A DNA stretch of 64,000 bases from contig NZ_FMHZ01000002.1 of assembly GCF_900090315.1 (NCBI RefSeq), forward strand, positions 2,644,501-2,708,500. Reading direction: 5' to 3'. The notes under the pieces are model-generated. The model made no database searches. It was not told where the DNA came from and worked only from the letters and a program-made list of their open reading frames with translations. The position numbers and the translations under genes are program-made. The stretch comes from Micromonospora citrea. GTDB lineage: Bacteria > Actinomycetota > Actinomycetes > Mycobacteriales > Micromonosporaceae. The stretch's first letter is position 1, and the number at the start of each line of letters is the position of its first letter. Below, piece after piece: positions 34,867 to 44,008 of the stretch.

Positions 34867-35546
34867 CAGGTGGAGAGGTCGACCTCTTCCCAGCCCGGCG
34901 GCTCGTCGTGGTAGGGCCCCCGCAGGATCACCGCCCACTCCAGCGCCCAGCGGCGCTGGCCGATCGCGTTGGCGTCCACCAGGCCGGGCGGCGTCCGGCC
35001 GGCCCGCTCCGTCTCCAGGTACGCCCAGTCCAGGCAGTAGTGCAGGTCGAGCAGGGCCGCCGCGTCGGCGGGATGCTGCGGCGCGGCGAGGATCCGGGCG
35101 CGCCACTGACCGAAGGTCTCCCCGTCCGCGATGTGCGGCATCCGCTCGACCAGCCGCTCGTCCACCGGCAGCGTCGGGTCGAGCTGCTTGGTCAGGCCGA
35201 GCACCCAGGCCAGCGCGAACAGCGCGTCGTGGTGCAGCACGAACGAGCGGTGGTCGCCCTTGCCGCCGGTGACGAACTGGAACTCCGGTGGCGTGACCAT
35301 GTCGACGAGGTGCGACGTGAGCAGCCAGCTCATCGCGGCCTGCGGCGGCATCCCGAAGCAGCGGGCCAGGATGAGGTGCAGCACCGCGATGCGGGCCTCG
35401 ATCTCCACCGTGGAGCGGAGCTCGATCTGGTCGCCGGGCTCCCACACGAGCGGGAACTGGGGTGGCGGCAGCGGGAGACGCAGCCGGGACAGCTCGTCCA
35501 GGCTCGCCTCACGCACCTCCCGTGGATCGGGGGCAGGTACGGTCAC
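34866..35546 (-). CDS. DUF4272-domain protein
   Basis: A 226-residue cytosolic protein of unknown function that matches DUF4272: DELSRLRLPLPPPQFPLVW at the start, SWLLTSHLVDMVTPPEFQFV and the FALAWVLGLTKQLDPTLPVDERLV block in the middle, and LDLHYCLDWAYLE ... ANAIGQRRWALEWAV near the end. GTG at 35546 was chosen since an AGGAA site lies nine bases upstream. It is the last gene of the nucleoside catabolism set, 113 bases after deoA, but a TATCCT box near 35608 may give it its own promoter. No functional link to deoA is known to me. Confidence 0.75.
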   Translation of the reverse strand: MTVPAPDPREVREASLDELSRLRLPLPPPQFPLVWEPGDQIELRSTVEIEARIAVLHLILARCFGMPPQAAMSWLLTSHLVDMVTPPEFQFVTGGKGDHRSFVLHHDALFALAWVLGLTKQLDPTLPVDERLVERMPHIADGETFGQWRARILAAPQHPADAAALLDLHYCLDWAYLETERAGRTPPGLVDANAIGQRRWALEWAVILRGPYHDEPPGWEEVDLST

Positions 35547-35659
35547 GGCGAAGGTTCCTGTCTGCTCGCGACGACTCGGCGCCGGTTTGTCCCCCCTTGG
35601 CCAGGCAGGATAGCGGTCCGGGCCGAGCGGCACCACGCCGCCCCGGGCGACCGCCGCGC

Positions 35660-36940
35660 TCAGCCGATCCGCTCGATGACCAGCGGCGTAGCGGTGGGCG
35701 CCGACGACGAGATCCGCACCGCCCGCGCGGCGTCGTCCCGGGCGGCGGGGATCCGGGCGGCATGCTCGGCGCGCAGCTCGTACAGGGGGTCGCCGGCGCG
35801 CACCGGGTCGCCCGGGCGCTTGTGCAGCACGACGCCCGCCGGCACGCTTACCGGGTCCTCCTTGCGGGCCCGCCCGGCGCCGAGCCGCCACGCGGCGATC
35901 CCCATGTCGTACGCGTCGATCGAGGCGACGAAGCCGTCCGTGTCGGCGCGCACCACCTCGACCTCGTTCGCGGTCGGCATCGGGGCGTCCGGGTCACCGC
36001 CCTGGGCGCGGATCATCGCGCGCCACGAGTCCATCGCCCGGCCGTCGCGCAGCGCGGCCTCCGGGTCGGCGTCGGGCAGCCCCGCCGCGTCGAGCATCTC
36101 GCGGGCCAGCGCCAGGGTCAGCTCGACCACGTCGGCGGGGCCGCCGCCGGCCAGCACCTCGACCGACTCGGTCACCTCGACGGCGTTGCCGATCGTCAGG
36201 CCCAGCGGGGTGGACATGTCGGTGAGCAGCGCGACGGTCCGTACGCCGTGGGCGCCGCCCAGCTCGACCATCGTGCGGGCCAGCTCGCGGGCCTGCTCGA
36301 CGGACTTCATGAACGCGCCGGAGCCGACCTTCACGTCGAGCACCAGCGCGCCGGTGCCCTCGGCGATCTTCTTGCTCATGATCGAGCTGGCGATCAGCGG
36401 GACGGCCTCGACGGTGCCGGTCACGTCGCGCAGCGCGTACAGCTTGCGGTCGGCCGGGGCGAGCCCGTCGCCGGCCGCGCAGATCACCGCGCCCACGTCC
36501 CGGAGCTGGGCGATGAACTCGTCGTTGCTCAGCGCCGCCCGCCAGCCGGGGACGGACTCCAGCTTGTCCAGCGTGCCGCCGGTGTGCCCGAGGCCACGCC
36601 CGCTGAGCTGCGGCACGGCCGCGCCGCACGCCGCCACCAGCGGGGTGAGCGGAAGAGTGATCTTGTCGCCGACGCCGCCGGTGGAGTGCTTGTCGACGGT
36701 CGGCCGGTCGACGGCGGAGAGGTCGAGCCGCTCCCCGCTGGCGATCATCGCGGCGGTCCAGCGGGCGATCTCCGTCGGCGTCATGCCGCGCAGCAGGATC
36801 GCCATGGCCAGCGCCGACATCTGCTCGTCGGCCACCAGCCCCCGGGTGTACGCGTCCACCACCCAGTCGATCTGCGCGTCGGAGAGCACCCCCCCGTCCC
36901 GCTTGGTCCGGATGACGTCGATCGCCGTGAAAGCACTCAC
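35660..36940 (-). CDS. deoA: Thymidine (pyrimidine-nucleoside) phosphorylase
   Basis: A 426-residue enzyme that splits thymidine or deoxyuridine with phosphate into the base and deoxyribose-1-phosphate. The signature KHSTGGVGDKITLPL begins at K84, and SGRGLGHTGGTLDKLES and MSKKIAEG give the phosphate and base contacts. Three parts are visible: helical alpha domain, alpha/beta domain and the C-terminal PYNP domain. The start is GTG at 36940. It follows cdd on the minus strand across a 135-base gap containing a strong hairpin, so its expression may be lower than cdd. Confidence 0.95.
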   Translation of the reverse strand: MSAFTAIDVIRTKRDGGVLSDAQIDWVVDAYTRGLVADEQMSALAMAILLRGMTPTEIARWTAAMIASGERLDLSAVDRPTVDKHSTGGVGDKITLPLTPLVAACGAAVPQLSGRGLGHTGGTLDKLESVPGWRAALSNDEFIAQLRDVGAVICAAGDGLAPADRKLYALRDVTGTVEAVPLIASSIMSKKIAEGTGALVLDVKVGSGAFMKSVEQARELARTMVELGGAHGVRTVALLTDMSTPLGLTIGNAVEVTESVEVLAGGGPADVVELTLALAREMLDAAGLPDADPEAALRDGRAMDSWRAMIRAQGGDPDAPMPTANEVEVVRADTDGFVASIDAYDMGIAAWRLGAGRARKEDPVSVPAGVVLHKRPGDPVRAGDPLYELRAEHAARIPAARDDAARAVRISSSAPTATPLVIERIG

Positions 36941-36998
36941 CTTTGAGTTCCTATCGATCGTTGCGAAACGGGTCGACGGGCCGTGCCCACCGAGGGCT

Positions 36999-37062
36999 CG
37001 GGCCGACCGTGCCCGGCGAAGGGATCAAGCCTGACCGCCCGGAGCCGGGCACGGTCGGCCCG
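36999..37062 (-). terminator. Strong hairpin between cdd and deoA
   Basis: Perfect 19-base arms (36999-37017 and 37044-37062, core GGCCGACCGTGCCCGG) with a 26-base loop, 14 bases beyond the cdd stop. Probably a partial terminator or an mRNA-stabilising stem in the operon. No poly-U follows, as usual at this GC content. Confidence 0.7.
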
Positions 37063-37075
37063 GGCCGCTCCAAGC

Positions 37076-37780
37076 TCAACCACCCCAGCGGGCAGGGATC
37101 TCCATCGGTGGCTCACCCTCGCCGGCCCAGAAGATCGCGCCCGAGGCGTCCACGACCACGACCCGGGGCGTACGGGCCAGCCCCCACGTGATCGCCTCGG
37201 CCGGGTCGCCCCAGCTCGGCCCCTCCTCCAGCACGCCGGTCTCGGCACTCTCGTCGTCGCCCGCCGACCGCTCCCAGTAGGCCGTCCAGACCTGCTGGCC
37301 GGCGGACAGGTCGGGGTGCACGAAGACCGTGCCGCGCCCACGCCAGGCGGCCAGCCGATCCGGCACCACGGGCACCGGCGCCTCCCCGGTCACCGCCTCC
37401 AGGTCGGCCACGTCGAAGGCGTGCGGCAGCAGCTCCGCCATCCGCAGCGGGCCGTCCTTCGCCTCGATGAGGCACTCCGGCCCGCCCTGCTCCCACAGCA
37501 GCTGGCGGCACCGGCCGCACGGCATCAGCGGCTCGCCGGTGGCGTCGACGCAGGAGAGGGCCACGATCCGGCCGCCCCCGGTGGCGTGCAGCGAGGAGAC
37601 GACGCCGCACTCGGCGCAGAGCACCACGCCGTACGCGGCGTTCTCCACGTTGCAGCCGACCACCACCCGGCCGTCGTCGACCAGCGCGGCCGCCCCGACC
37701 GGGAACTTCGAGTACGGCACGTACGCGTGCCGCATCACCTCGGTGGCGGCGGCCCGCAGCCGCTCCCAGTCGATCTCCAT
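37076..37780 (-). CDS. cdd: Cytidine deaminase with a C-terminal extension
   Basis: A 234-residue protein. Residues 1-135 are a normal Cdd: zinc ligands C55, C88 and C91 with catalytic E57 (VLCAECG and MPCGRCRQLLWEQ), and the FPVGAAAL strand. It turns cytidine or deoxycytidine into uridine or deoxyuridine. The remaining 100 residues are an extra domain (RGTVFVHPDLSAGQQVW, ITWGLARTPRVVVVDASGAIF, EPPMEIPARWGG) I cannot name; typical Cdd is about 130 residues. GGGGGAG lies six bases before the ATG at 37780, and the permease gene ends 14 bases upstream, so it is in the transporter operon. Confidence 0.9.
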   Translation of the reverse strand: MEIDWERLRAAATEVMRHAYVPYSKFPVGAAALVDDGRVVVGCNVENAAYGVVLCAECGVVSSLHATGGGRIVALSCVDATGEPLMPCGRCRQLLWEQGGPECLIEAKDGPLRMAELLPHAFDVADLEAVTGEAPVPVVPDRLAAWRGRGTVFVHPDLSAGQQVWTAYWERSAGDDESAETGVLEEGPSWGDPAEAITWGLARTPRVVVVDASGAIFWAGEGEPPMEIPARWGG

Positions 37781-37794
37781 GGGTTACTCCCCCG

Positions 37795-39075
37795 TCAGCC
37801 CTTGATGTACGGCTTGCCGTCGGCGGCCGGCGCCCGCACCCGGCCGACCAGCCCGGCCACGGCCAGGATCGTCGCCAGGTAGGGCAGCATGGCCAGGAAC
37901 TGGCTCGGGATCGCGCTGTTGATGGCGCCGAGGTAGGTGGCGAGCTGGTCGGCGAAGCCGAAGAAGAGCGCCGCGAGCAGCGCCCCCGTCGGGCTCCACC
38001 GGCCGAAGATCAGCGCGGCGAGGGCGATGAAGCCCTTGCCGCCGATCATGTTCTTGGTGAACGAGTAGAGCGCCAGCGTGTAGGACGCGCCGCCGATGCC
38101 GGCCACCACCCCGGCGAGCAGCACGTTGCGGTAGCGCAGCCCGAGCACCTTGACGCCCAGGGTGTCGGCGGCGGTCGGGTGCTCGCCGACCGAGCGGGTA
38201 CGCAGACCCCACCGGGTGCGGAACAGCGCGATGTGGATGACCAGCACCAGCAGCAGGCCGAGGTAGAGGAAGATGTTGCCCCGGAACAGCGCCGGCCCGA
38301 GCAGCGGGATGTCCGACAGCAGCGGGATCTCCCAGTTGCTGAACCGGGGGGCGCTGTTGTATTTCTGCGCGTCGGTCTGCATCAGCCGCTCGTAGAGGAA
38401 GCCGGTGACGCCGACCGCCAGCAGGTTGAGCACGATGCCCATGACGACCTGGTCGACCAGGTAGCGGATCGAGAAGACGGCCAGCAGCAGCGAGATGAAC
38501 GCACCGCCGATCGCCGCCGCGACGAGACCCACCCAGACGTTGCCGGAGAGGCTGCCGAAGAGCGCGCCGCTGAAGGCGCCCATCAGCAGCTGCCCCTCGA
38601 TGGCCACGTTGACCACGCCGGAGCGCTCGCAGAGCACGCCGGCCAGGGCGCCGAAGATCAGCGGCAGGGCCAGGATGAACGTGCCCCGGACGATGTTGAC
38701 CAGCGGCATGAAGTTCTGCCCGGCCGGCGCGGCGGAGACCTGCCAGCAGAGGAACGACAGCACGAAGCCGACCAGGCCGACGCCGAGCACCAGGGTGAAC
38801 CAGCGCTTCGGCAGCCCGGCGAGCATCGCGACGCCGGCGGCGACCGCGACGAGGCCGAAGAGGATCGCGCCGAGCGTGCCGTCGATCTTCAGCGCGGCGC
38901 CGGCGGCGTCCTCGCTGAGGGTGAAGCGGGCCTGCTCGCCGGTGGCGAGCGCCCCGAACAGCACTGTCGCCAGCAGGCCGAGCGCGAGCAGCACGGCGCC
39001 GACCTTGCGGGTGCGGGTCCAGAAGCCCTGGTCCACGGGGGCGACGGCGACGTCTTCGACAGCCATGGTGGACAT
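37795..39075 (-). CDS. Nucleoside ABC transporter permease 2
   Basis: A 426-residue membrane protein of the BPD_transp_2 permease type, with about ten helices. A charged N-terminus of 25 residues and two extra helices (about 28-48, 70-110) precede the core. GLRTRSVGEHPTAADTLGVKV and LALAALIFGRWSP are typical of the NupC/YufQ-like subunit. It pairs with the permease encoded just upstream and the double ATPase to import nucleosides delivered by the BMP lipoprotein. ATG at 39075 begins three bases after the upstream stop. Confidence 0.9.
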   Translation of the reverse strand: MSTMAVEDVAVAPVDQGFWTRTRKVGAVLLALGLLATVLFGALATGEQARFTLSEDAAGAALKIDGTLGAILFGLVAVAAGVAMLAGLPKRWFTLVLGVGLVGFVLSFLCWQVSAAPAGQNFMPLVNIVRGTFILALPLIFGALAGVLCERSGVVNVAIEGQLLMGAFSGALFGSLSGNVWVGLVAAAIGGAFISLLLAVFSIRYLVDQVVMGIVLNLLAVGVTGFLYERLMQTDAQKYNSAPRFSNWEIPLLSDIPLLGPALFRGNIFLYLGLLLVLVIHIALFRTRWGLRTRSVGEHPTAADTLGVKVLGLRYRNVLLAGVVAGIGGASYTLALYSFTKNMIGGKGFIALAALIFGRWSPTGALLAALFFGFADQLATYLGAINSAIPSQFLAMLPYLATILAVAGLVGRVRAPAADGKPYIKG

Positions 39076-39078
39076 GAG

Positions 39079-40440
39079 TTACCAGCCCTTCGCCAGGCTC
39101 GTCTGCAACCGGGCGGCGCGGGCGGCCCGGAGCTGGAAGATCGCCTTCACCAGGGCCGGCGCGGCGATGAAGATGACGATCAGCGCCTGGAGCACGGTGA
39201 CCAGCTCCAGCGAGATCCCCGAGTAGGACTGCATCCGGTTGCCGCCGGCCTGCAACGCGCCGAAGAGCAGCGCGGCCAGCGCCACCCCCCACGGCTTCAC
39301 CCGGCCGAGCAGCGCCACCAGGATGCCGTCGAAGCCGATCTGGGCGATCACCAGCGGCGTCAGCGCGCTCGCGGTGGAGCCGAGCACCATGTTCGAGCCG
39401 CCGAGGCCGGCCAGGATCCCGGCGAAGACCATGATCAGGACGTACGTCCGGGTGACGCTGATGCCGGCGGTCCGCGCGGCGTCCGGGTTGGCGCCGACCG
39501 CGCGCAGCTCGAAGCCGAGCGTGGAGCGGTTCAGCAGCCACCAGACCGCCCAGGTGGCCAGCACCGCCAGGATGATGCCGGCGTGCACCCGCAGGCCGTC
39601 GCCGAGCAGCCGGGGGAACTGGGCCGACGCGTCGACCGGCCGGCTGATCGCGTCCGTACGGTTCGGGTCCTGGATGCCGTTCTGCATGATGAGCCAGGTC
39701 AGGAAGTACGTGGCGATGTAGTTGAGCATGATCGTGTTGATCACCTCGTGGGCGCCGGTGCGCGCCTTGAGGATGCCCGGGATGAAGCCCCAGACGGCCC
39801 CGCCGAGCGCGCCGGCGAGCACCGCGACGAGCAGGTGCAGGCCGGGCGGCAGGGGCAGCAGGAAGCCGGCCAGCGCGGCCAGGATCACGCCCATGATGGC
39901 CTGGCCCTGGGCGCCGATGTTGAACAGGCCGCCCCGGAACGCCAGCGCCACCGACAGGCCGGTGAAGACCAGCGGCGCGGTGTAGGTGAGCGTCTCGGAG
40001 ATCGGGCTCATCACGGCCTGGAAGCCGACCGCCTCGGGGTCGAAGACGGCACCCTTGAAGAGGTTCCCGTACGCCTCGCTGACCAGCGTCCAGCTCGCGG
40101 TGAGCGCGTCGGACGGCCGGGCGGTGATGTAGCTGTAGGTGGCCAGCACCTCGGGGTCGGAGACGATCATCAGCACCGCGCCGACGACCATCGCCAGGAC
40201 CAGCGACAGCAGGGTCACCGTGAAGGTGTTCGCGGCCCAGAGATTGTCCAGGAACAGCCGCCCCAGCGAGGGCTTCGCCTCCGGCGCCGGCCGCTTCGGC
40301 GAGGTGGCCGGCTCGGCGCGCTCGGTGTTGCCGAGCGCGGTCTGCGCGGCCTGCGCCTCTGTCGCCGGCTCCTTGTCGGGGGAGCCCGCCTGGGGATTCG
40401 GGTTGTCCGGGGTGCCCGACCCGGGGTTCGGGTTGCTCAT
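39079..40440 (-). CDS. Nucleoside ABC transporter permease 1
   Basis: A 453-residue membrane permease of the NupB/YufP type. The first 65 residues are hydrophilic and Pro/Asn-rich; then about nine helices, with GLSVALAFRGGLFNIGAQGQ (split over about 160-180) and LRAVGANPDAARTAGISV, the signatures that contact the ATPase. With the neighbouring permease it forms the membrane channel. ATG at 40440 follows a GGAG-like site, 22 bases after the ATPase stop. Confidence 0.9.
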   Translation of the reverse strand: MSNPNPGSGTPDNPNPQAGSPDKEPATEAQAAQTALGNTERAEPATSPKRPAPEAKPSLGRLFLDNLWAANTFTVTLLSLVLAMVVGAVLMIVSDPEVLATYSYITARPSDALTASWTLVSEAYGNLFKGAVFDPEAVGFQAVMSPISETLTYTAPLVFTGLSVALAFRGGLFNIGAQGQAIMGVILAALAGFLLPLPPGLHLLVAVLAGALGGAVWGFIPGILKARTGAHEVINTIMLNYIATYFLTWLIMQNGIQDPNRTDAISRPVDASAQFPRLLGDGLRVHAGIILAVLATWAVWWLLNRSTLGFELRAVGANPDAARTAGISVTRTYVLIMVFAGILAGLGGSNMVLGSTASALTPLVIAQIGFDGILVALLGRVKPWGVALAALLFGALQAGGNRMQSYSGISLELVTVLQALIVIFIAAPALVKAIFQLRAARAARLQTSLAKGW

Positions 40441-40462
40441 GCCGGCACTCCGCTTCGCTTGC

Positions 40463-42073
40463 TCATGCCTCGTCCTCGTTACCAGGGCGCTCGGCGGTGG
40501 GGGCCGCCGCGGCGCCGTCGGCCGTCGGCGCGGCCGGGGTCGTACCGGTCGCGGCGGCGGGCGCCGCGTCGGGGGTGATGCCGGCCATCAGCAGGCCGAT
40601 CTCCTCGCGCGGGGTGTCCGGGCCGACGATGCCGATGATCCGGCCGCGGTACATCACGGCGATCCGGTCGGCCAGGCCGATCACCTCGTCGAGCTCGCTG
40701 GAGACCACCATGACGGCGGTGCCGACGTCCCGCTCGCGGATGACCCGGCTGTGGATGAACTCGATCGACCCGACGTCGACGCCGCGGGTCGGCTGGGCGG
40801 CGATGAAGAGCTTCAGCGGCCGGGACAGCTCCCGGGCCACGATCACCTTCTGCTGGTTGCCGCCGGAGAGGGTGCCGACCGGCGCGTCGGCCGAGGAGGT
40901 GCGGACGTCGAACTGCTCGATCCGCTCCTTCGCCGACGAGGCGATGGCGTCCGGCTTGAGCGCCAGGCCCTTGCCGAAGGGCGGCCGGTCGTAGATGTCG
41001 AGCACCAGGTTCTCCGCGACGGAGAACTCCTTGACCAGGCCGTCGACGCTGCGGTCCTCCGGCACGTAGCCGACCCCGGCGCGGAGCACCTTCTTGGTCG
41101 ACCAGCCGTGGACCGGCTGCCCGTCGAGCGTGATCGTGCCGGCGAGCGTCGGGCGCAGGCCCATGATCGCCTCGATCAGCTCGGTCTGGCCGTTGCCCTG
41201 CACGCCGGCCACGCCGAGCACCTCGCCCGCGTGCACGGTCAGGTCGACCCCGTCGACCGCCCGGATGTGCCGGTCGTCGTCGACGACCAGGCCGGCGACC
41301 TCCAGGATCGGCTTGCCCGGGATGGCCGGCTCCTTCTCCACGGTGAGCCGCACGCTGCGGCCGACCATGAGCGCGGCCAGCTCGTCGCGGCTCGCCTCGG
41401 GGGAGGCGGTGCCGACGGTCTTCCCCCGCCGGATGACGGTGATCCGGTCGGCGATCGCCTTGACCTCGCCCAGCTTGTGGGTGATGAAGACGATCGACTT
41501 GCCGGCCGCCTTGAGCGACCGCATCACGGCGAGCAGTTCCTCGGTCTCCTGCGGCGTGAGCACCGCGGTCGGCTCGTCGAGGATGAGCAGGTCGACGTCC
41601 CGGGTGAGCGCCTTGACGATCTCCACCCGCTGCTGGATGCCGACCGGCAGGTCCTCGATCACCGCGTCCGGGTCGACCTGCAGGTTGTACCGCTCGGAGA
41701 CCTCGGCGACCTGGCGCCGGGCCTTGCGCCGGTCCAGGAGGCCGACGATGCCGCCGCGAACCTGCTCGGAACCGAGCATGGCGTTCTCGGTGACGGTGAA
41801 GACGGGCACCAGCATGAAGTGCTGGTGCACCATGCCGATCCCGGCCGCGATCGCGTCGGACGGCCCGCGCAGCTTGAGCGGCGCGCCGTCGACCAGGATC
41901 TCGCCCTCGTCGGGCTGGTAGAGCCCGTAGAGCACGTTCATCAGGGTCGACTTGCCCGCGCCGTTCTCGCCGAGCAGGGCGTGGATCTCTCCAGGCTCCA
42001 CCGTCAGGTCGATGTGGTCGTTGGCGACCAGATCACCGAACCGCTTGGTGATGCCGCGCAGTTCGAGTCTCAG
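40463..42073 (-). CDS. Nucleoside ABC transporter ATPase (double ABC domain)
   Basis: A 536-residue protein with two ABC domains (about 3-235 and 250-500). Domain 1 has GENGAGKST and [15 protein letters not shown]; domain 2 has GVQGNGQTE in place of a canonical Walker A and [15 protein letters not shown]. It belongs to the NupA/YufO/RbsA group, which powers uptake of nucleosides. The reading frame is open to 42226, but the conserved N-terminus [13 protein letters not shown] has no in-frame ATG, GTG or TTG nearby; a CTG at 42073 stands five bases after AGGAGG, so a CTG start is likely. A 205-base gap with a hairpin separates it from the BMP gene. Confidence 0.88.
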   Translation of the reverse strand: MRLELRGITKRFGDLVANDHIDLTVEPGEIHALLGENGAGKSTLMNVLYGLYQPDEGEILVDGAPLKLRGPSDAIAAGIGMVHQHFMLVPVFTVTENAMLGSEQVRGGIVGLLDRRKARRQVAEVSERYNLQVDPDAVIEDLPVGIQQRVEIVKALTRDVDLLILDEPTAVLTPQETEELLAVMRSLKAAGKSIVFITHKLGEVKAIADRITVIRRGKTVGTASPEASRDELAALMVGRSVRLTVEKEPAIPGKPILEVAGLVVDDDRHIRAVDGVDLTVHAGEVLGVAGVQGNGQTELIEAIMGLRPTLAGTITLDGQPVHGWSTKKVLRAGVGYVPEDRSVDGLVKEFSVAENLVLDIYDRPPFGKGLALKPDAIASSAKERIEQFDVRTSSADAPVGTLSGGNQQKVIVARELSRPLKLFIAAQPTRGVDVGSIEFIHSRVIRERDVGTAVMVVSSELDEVIGLADRIAVMYRGRIIGIVGPDTPREEIGLLMAGITPDAAPAAATGTTPAAPTADGAAAAPTAERPGNEDEA

Positions 42074-42230
42074 CGCAACCTCCTGGAGTGCGAAGCGATG
42101 GTGCAGCGTAGCTGCCGGCGGACCGCTCGCGACGCGGGGCCGTCGTCGGGTGGTGCGGATCGGCCGCCCCGGCGCGCCGTGGGATGTCCCCGCGACGCCG
42201 GGGCGGCCGGAAGGTCGTGCTGTCACCGTT

Positions 42231-42273
42231 CGCCGGCCCGCCCCGGTGATCGTCTCACCGGGGCGGGCCGGCG
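42231..42273 (-). terminator. Strong hairpin after the BMP gene
   Basis: Perfect 19-base arms (42231-42249 and 42255-42273, core GGCCCGCCCCGGTGA) with loop TCGTC, five bases beyond the BMP stop. It would reduce read-through into the ATPase and permease genes, giving more binding protein than transporter, as is common in ABC operons. Confidence 0.85.
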
Positions 42274-42278
42274 GTGCC

Positions 42279-43361
42279 TCACTTCGGCTGGGCCGCGGAG
42301 GTGACCTTGACGGTGCCGGCGGCGATGTCCGCCTTCAGCTTGTCGATCTCGGCCTTCAGCTCGGCCGGGACCTTGCTGTCGAACTCGTGGTACGGGGCGA
42401 GCCCGACACCGTTGTTGGCGAGGTTGCCCAGGAAGCCCGGGTCGTGCGAGAGCTTCTCGCCGTTGGCGGCCTTGACGACGGCATCCTTGACGGCGTCCGG
42501 GATGTTCTTCTCGACGGTGGTGAGGATCGCCGAGCAGTCCGAGGTGCTTTCGCAGCCGTCGACGTCGACCCAGATGGCGCTGTACTTGCCGCCCGAGGCC
42601 TTGGCCGCGGCCGTGGTGCCGAGGCCGGCGCCGCCGGCGACCGGCATGATGATGTCGGCGCCCTGGGCGACCAGCGTGTCGCTGACCTTCTTGCCCTCGT
42701 CCTGCTTCTCGAACGAGTTGGTGAAGGAGCCCTCCTGGGTGGCCTTGTCCCAGCCGATGGCCTTGACGGTCTTGCCCTTGGTCTTGTTGTAGTGCGCGAC
42801 GCCGTCGGTGAAGCCGTCCATGAAGATCCTGACCGGCTGGATCGGCACGGCGCCGTAGGTGCCCACCACGCCGGTCTTGGTCATGCCGGCCGCCAGGTAA
42901 CCGGCGAGGAAGGCGGCCTGGGCGGTGTCGAACTGCATCGGATAGACGTTGGTCTCCGGCAGCTTCGCGTCGACGATGCCGAACTGCTGGTTCGGGTTCG
43001 CCTTGGCGATCTTGGAGGTGGCGTTACCCATCAGGCCGCCGACGGCCAGGATGAAGTCGCACTTCTGGTTGACGTACTGGGTCAGGTTGACCTCGTAGTC
43101 CGCCTCGGCCTTCGACGCGACGTACTTGATGTCGATGTTGTCGTTGGCCTTCTTGGCCGCCTCGAGGCCCTGCCACGCCGAGGTGTTGAACGACTTGTCG
43201 TCGATGCCACCGACGTCGGTCACCATGCAGGCGCTGTACTTCTTGTCGCCGCTGCCGGCGTTGTTGTTGTCCTCGGGAGCCTCACCACAAGCGGCGGCGC
43301 TCAGCACGAGCCCACCCACCGCGAAGACCGAGGCAATCCGCATCCCACGCACCGAGCGCAA
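42279..43361 (-). CDS. BMP-family nucleoside-binding lipoprotein
   Basis: A 360-residue lipoprotein of the BmpA/Med/PnrA class, which binds purine or pyrimidine nucleosides outside the membrane. The signal peptide ends in the lipobox LSAAAC (C25), followed by a short DNNN linker and the core opening [22 protein letters not shown]; the hinge and ligand segments ([25 protein letters not shown]) follow. AAGGAG lies five bases before the TTG at 43361, so TTG is preferred over an internal GTG (43352) or ATG (43343). It is the first gene of the nucleoside uptake operon. Confidence 0.92.
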   Translation of the reverse strand: MRSVRGMRIASVFAVGGLVLSAAACGEAPEDNNNAGSGDKKYSACMVTDVGGIDDKSFNTSAWQGLEAAKKANDNIDIKYVASKAEADYEVNLTQYVNQKCDFILAVGGLMGNATSKIAKANPNQQFGIVDAKLPETNVYPMQFDTAQAAFLAGYLAAGMTKTGVVGTYGAVPIQPVRIFMDGFTDGVAHYNKTKGKTVKAIGWDKATQEGSFTNSFEKQDEGKKVSDTLVAQGADIIMPVAGGAGLGTTAAAKASGGKYSAIWVDVDGCESTSDCSAILTTVEKNIPDAVKDAVVKAANGEKLSHDPGFLGNLANNGVGLAPYHEFDSKVPAELKAEIDKLKADIAAGTVKVTSAAQPK

Positions 43362-43511
43362 GACGTCTCCTTCCCATTGCACACCGCGTCCTGCACGGTG
43401 GCAGCCCTTTGAGCCGGCCTGCGCTGCGCCGCCGGCGTCCCACGTTACGGACGGGAGCGTACGCCCGCGCCCACCCACCGGCCGACAATCGTGCACGACT
43501 GTTGAGTGCCT

Positions 43512-43527
43512 GTTACCCCTACGTAAC
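43512..43527. promoter_or_regulatory. GTTAC-N6-GTAAC inverted repeat upstream of the nucleoside operon
   Basis: Five-base arms with a six-base spacer, about 150 bases upstream of the BMP start and on the far side from the small membrane protein gene. The arrangement suits a GntR- or LacI-type operator, but no adjacent regulator gene is present. Confidence 0.35.
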
Positions 43528-43620
43528 CCTTAGGTGGGGCAGATCACTCTGAGTGCTGGTGGATGAGCACCGGGGCGTCGCGAAAACGTCCGTTTCTGCG
43601 CGTGCCCCCTGCCGGAAACG

Positions 43621-43962
43621 TTACCGCCAGAAGACCGCCACCGCCGCGTTGACCAGGGTCAACCCGACGATCGCCAGGAAGTGGCCGCGGTTGACCTCGT
43701 CGCGCTTGCGGGCAAAGAAGACCATTACGAAGATCAGCAGGGCGAGCACCAACTTGGTAACAAGTTTCGCCGGGTCCGGCTCGTCACCGTCGCGCAGCGG
43801 CGCGGAGAGGCCGATGCCGGTCAGCAGCATGATCACGGCACCCCAGAGCATGGCCGGGTTGATCCGCAGCTTGCCGCTGACGTACTGGACGATCGCGCCG
43901 CCGAGCAGCAGGGCGAAACCGATCAGATGGATGTAGCGCAGTATCAGTCTGAGAGCTTCCAC
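43621..43962 (-). CDS. Small integral membrane protein
   Basis: A 113-residue protein with four helices (about 5-25, 35-55, 65-85, 93-112) and short loops. Pattern LRYIHLIGFALLLGGAI and LLFVMVFFARKRDEV-like ends are seen in a poorly characterised actinobacterial family related to CopD/DUF2214-type proteins. GTG at 43962 follows GGGGGAGG by about eight bases; another GTG six bases upstream is too close to it. It stands alone between the nucleoside operon and a membrane protein gene. Function unknown. Confidence 0.7.
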   Translation of the reverse strand: MEALRLILRYIHLIGFALLLGGAIVQYVSGKLRINPAMLWGAVIMLLTGIGLSAPLRDGDEPDPAKLVTKLVLALLIFVMVFFARKRDEVNRGHFLAIVGLTLVNAAVAVFWR

Positions 43963-44008
43963 GCCCACATCCTCCCCCACCAACGACGGATCGTAGTAGC
44001 GGGGCGCG

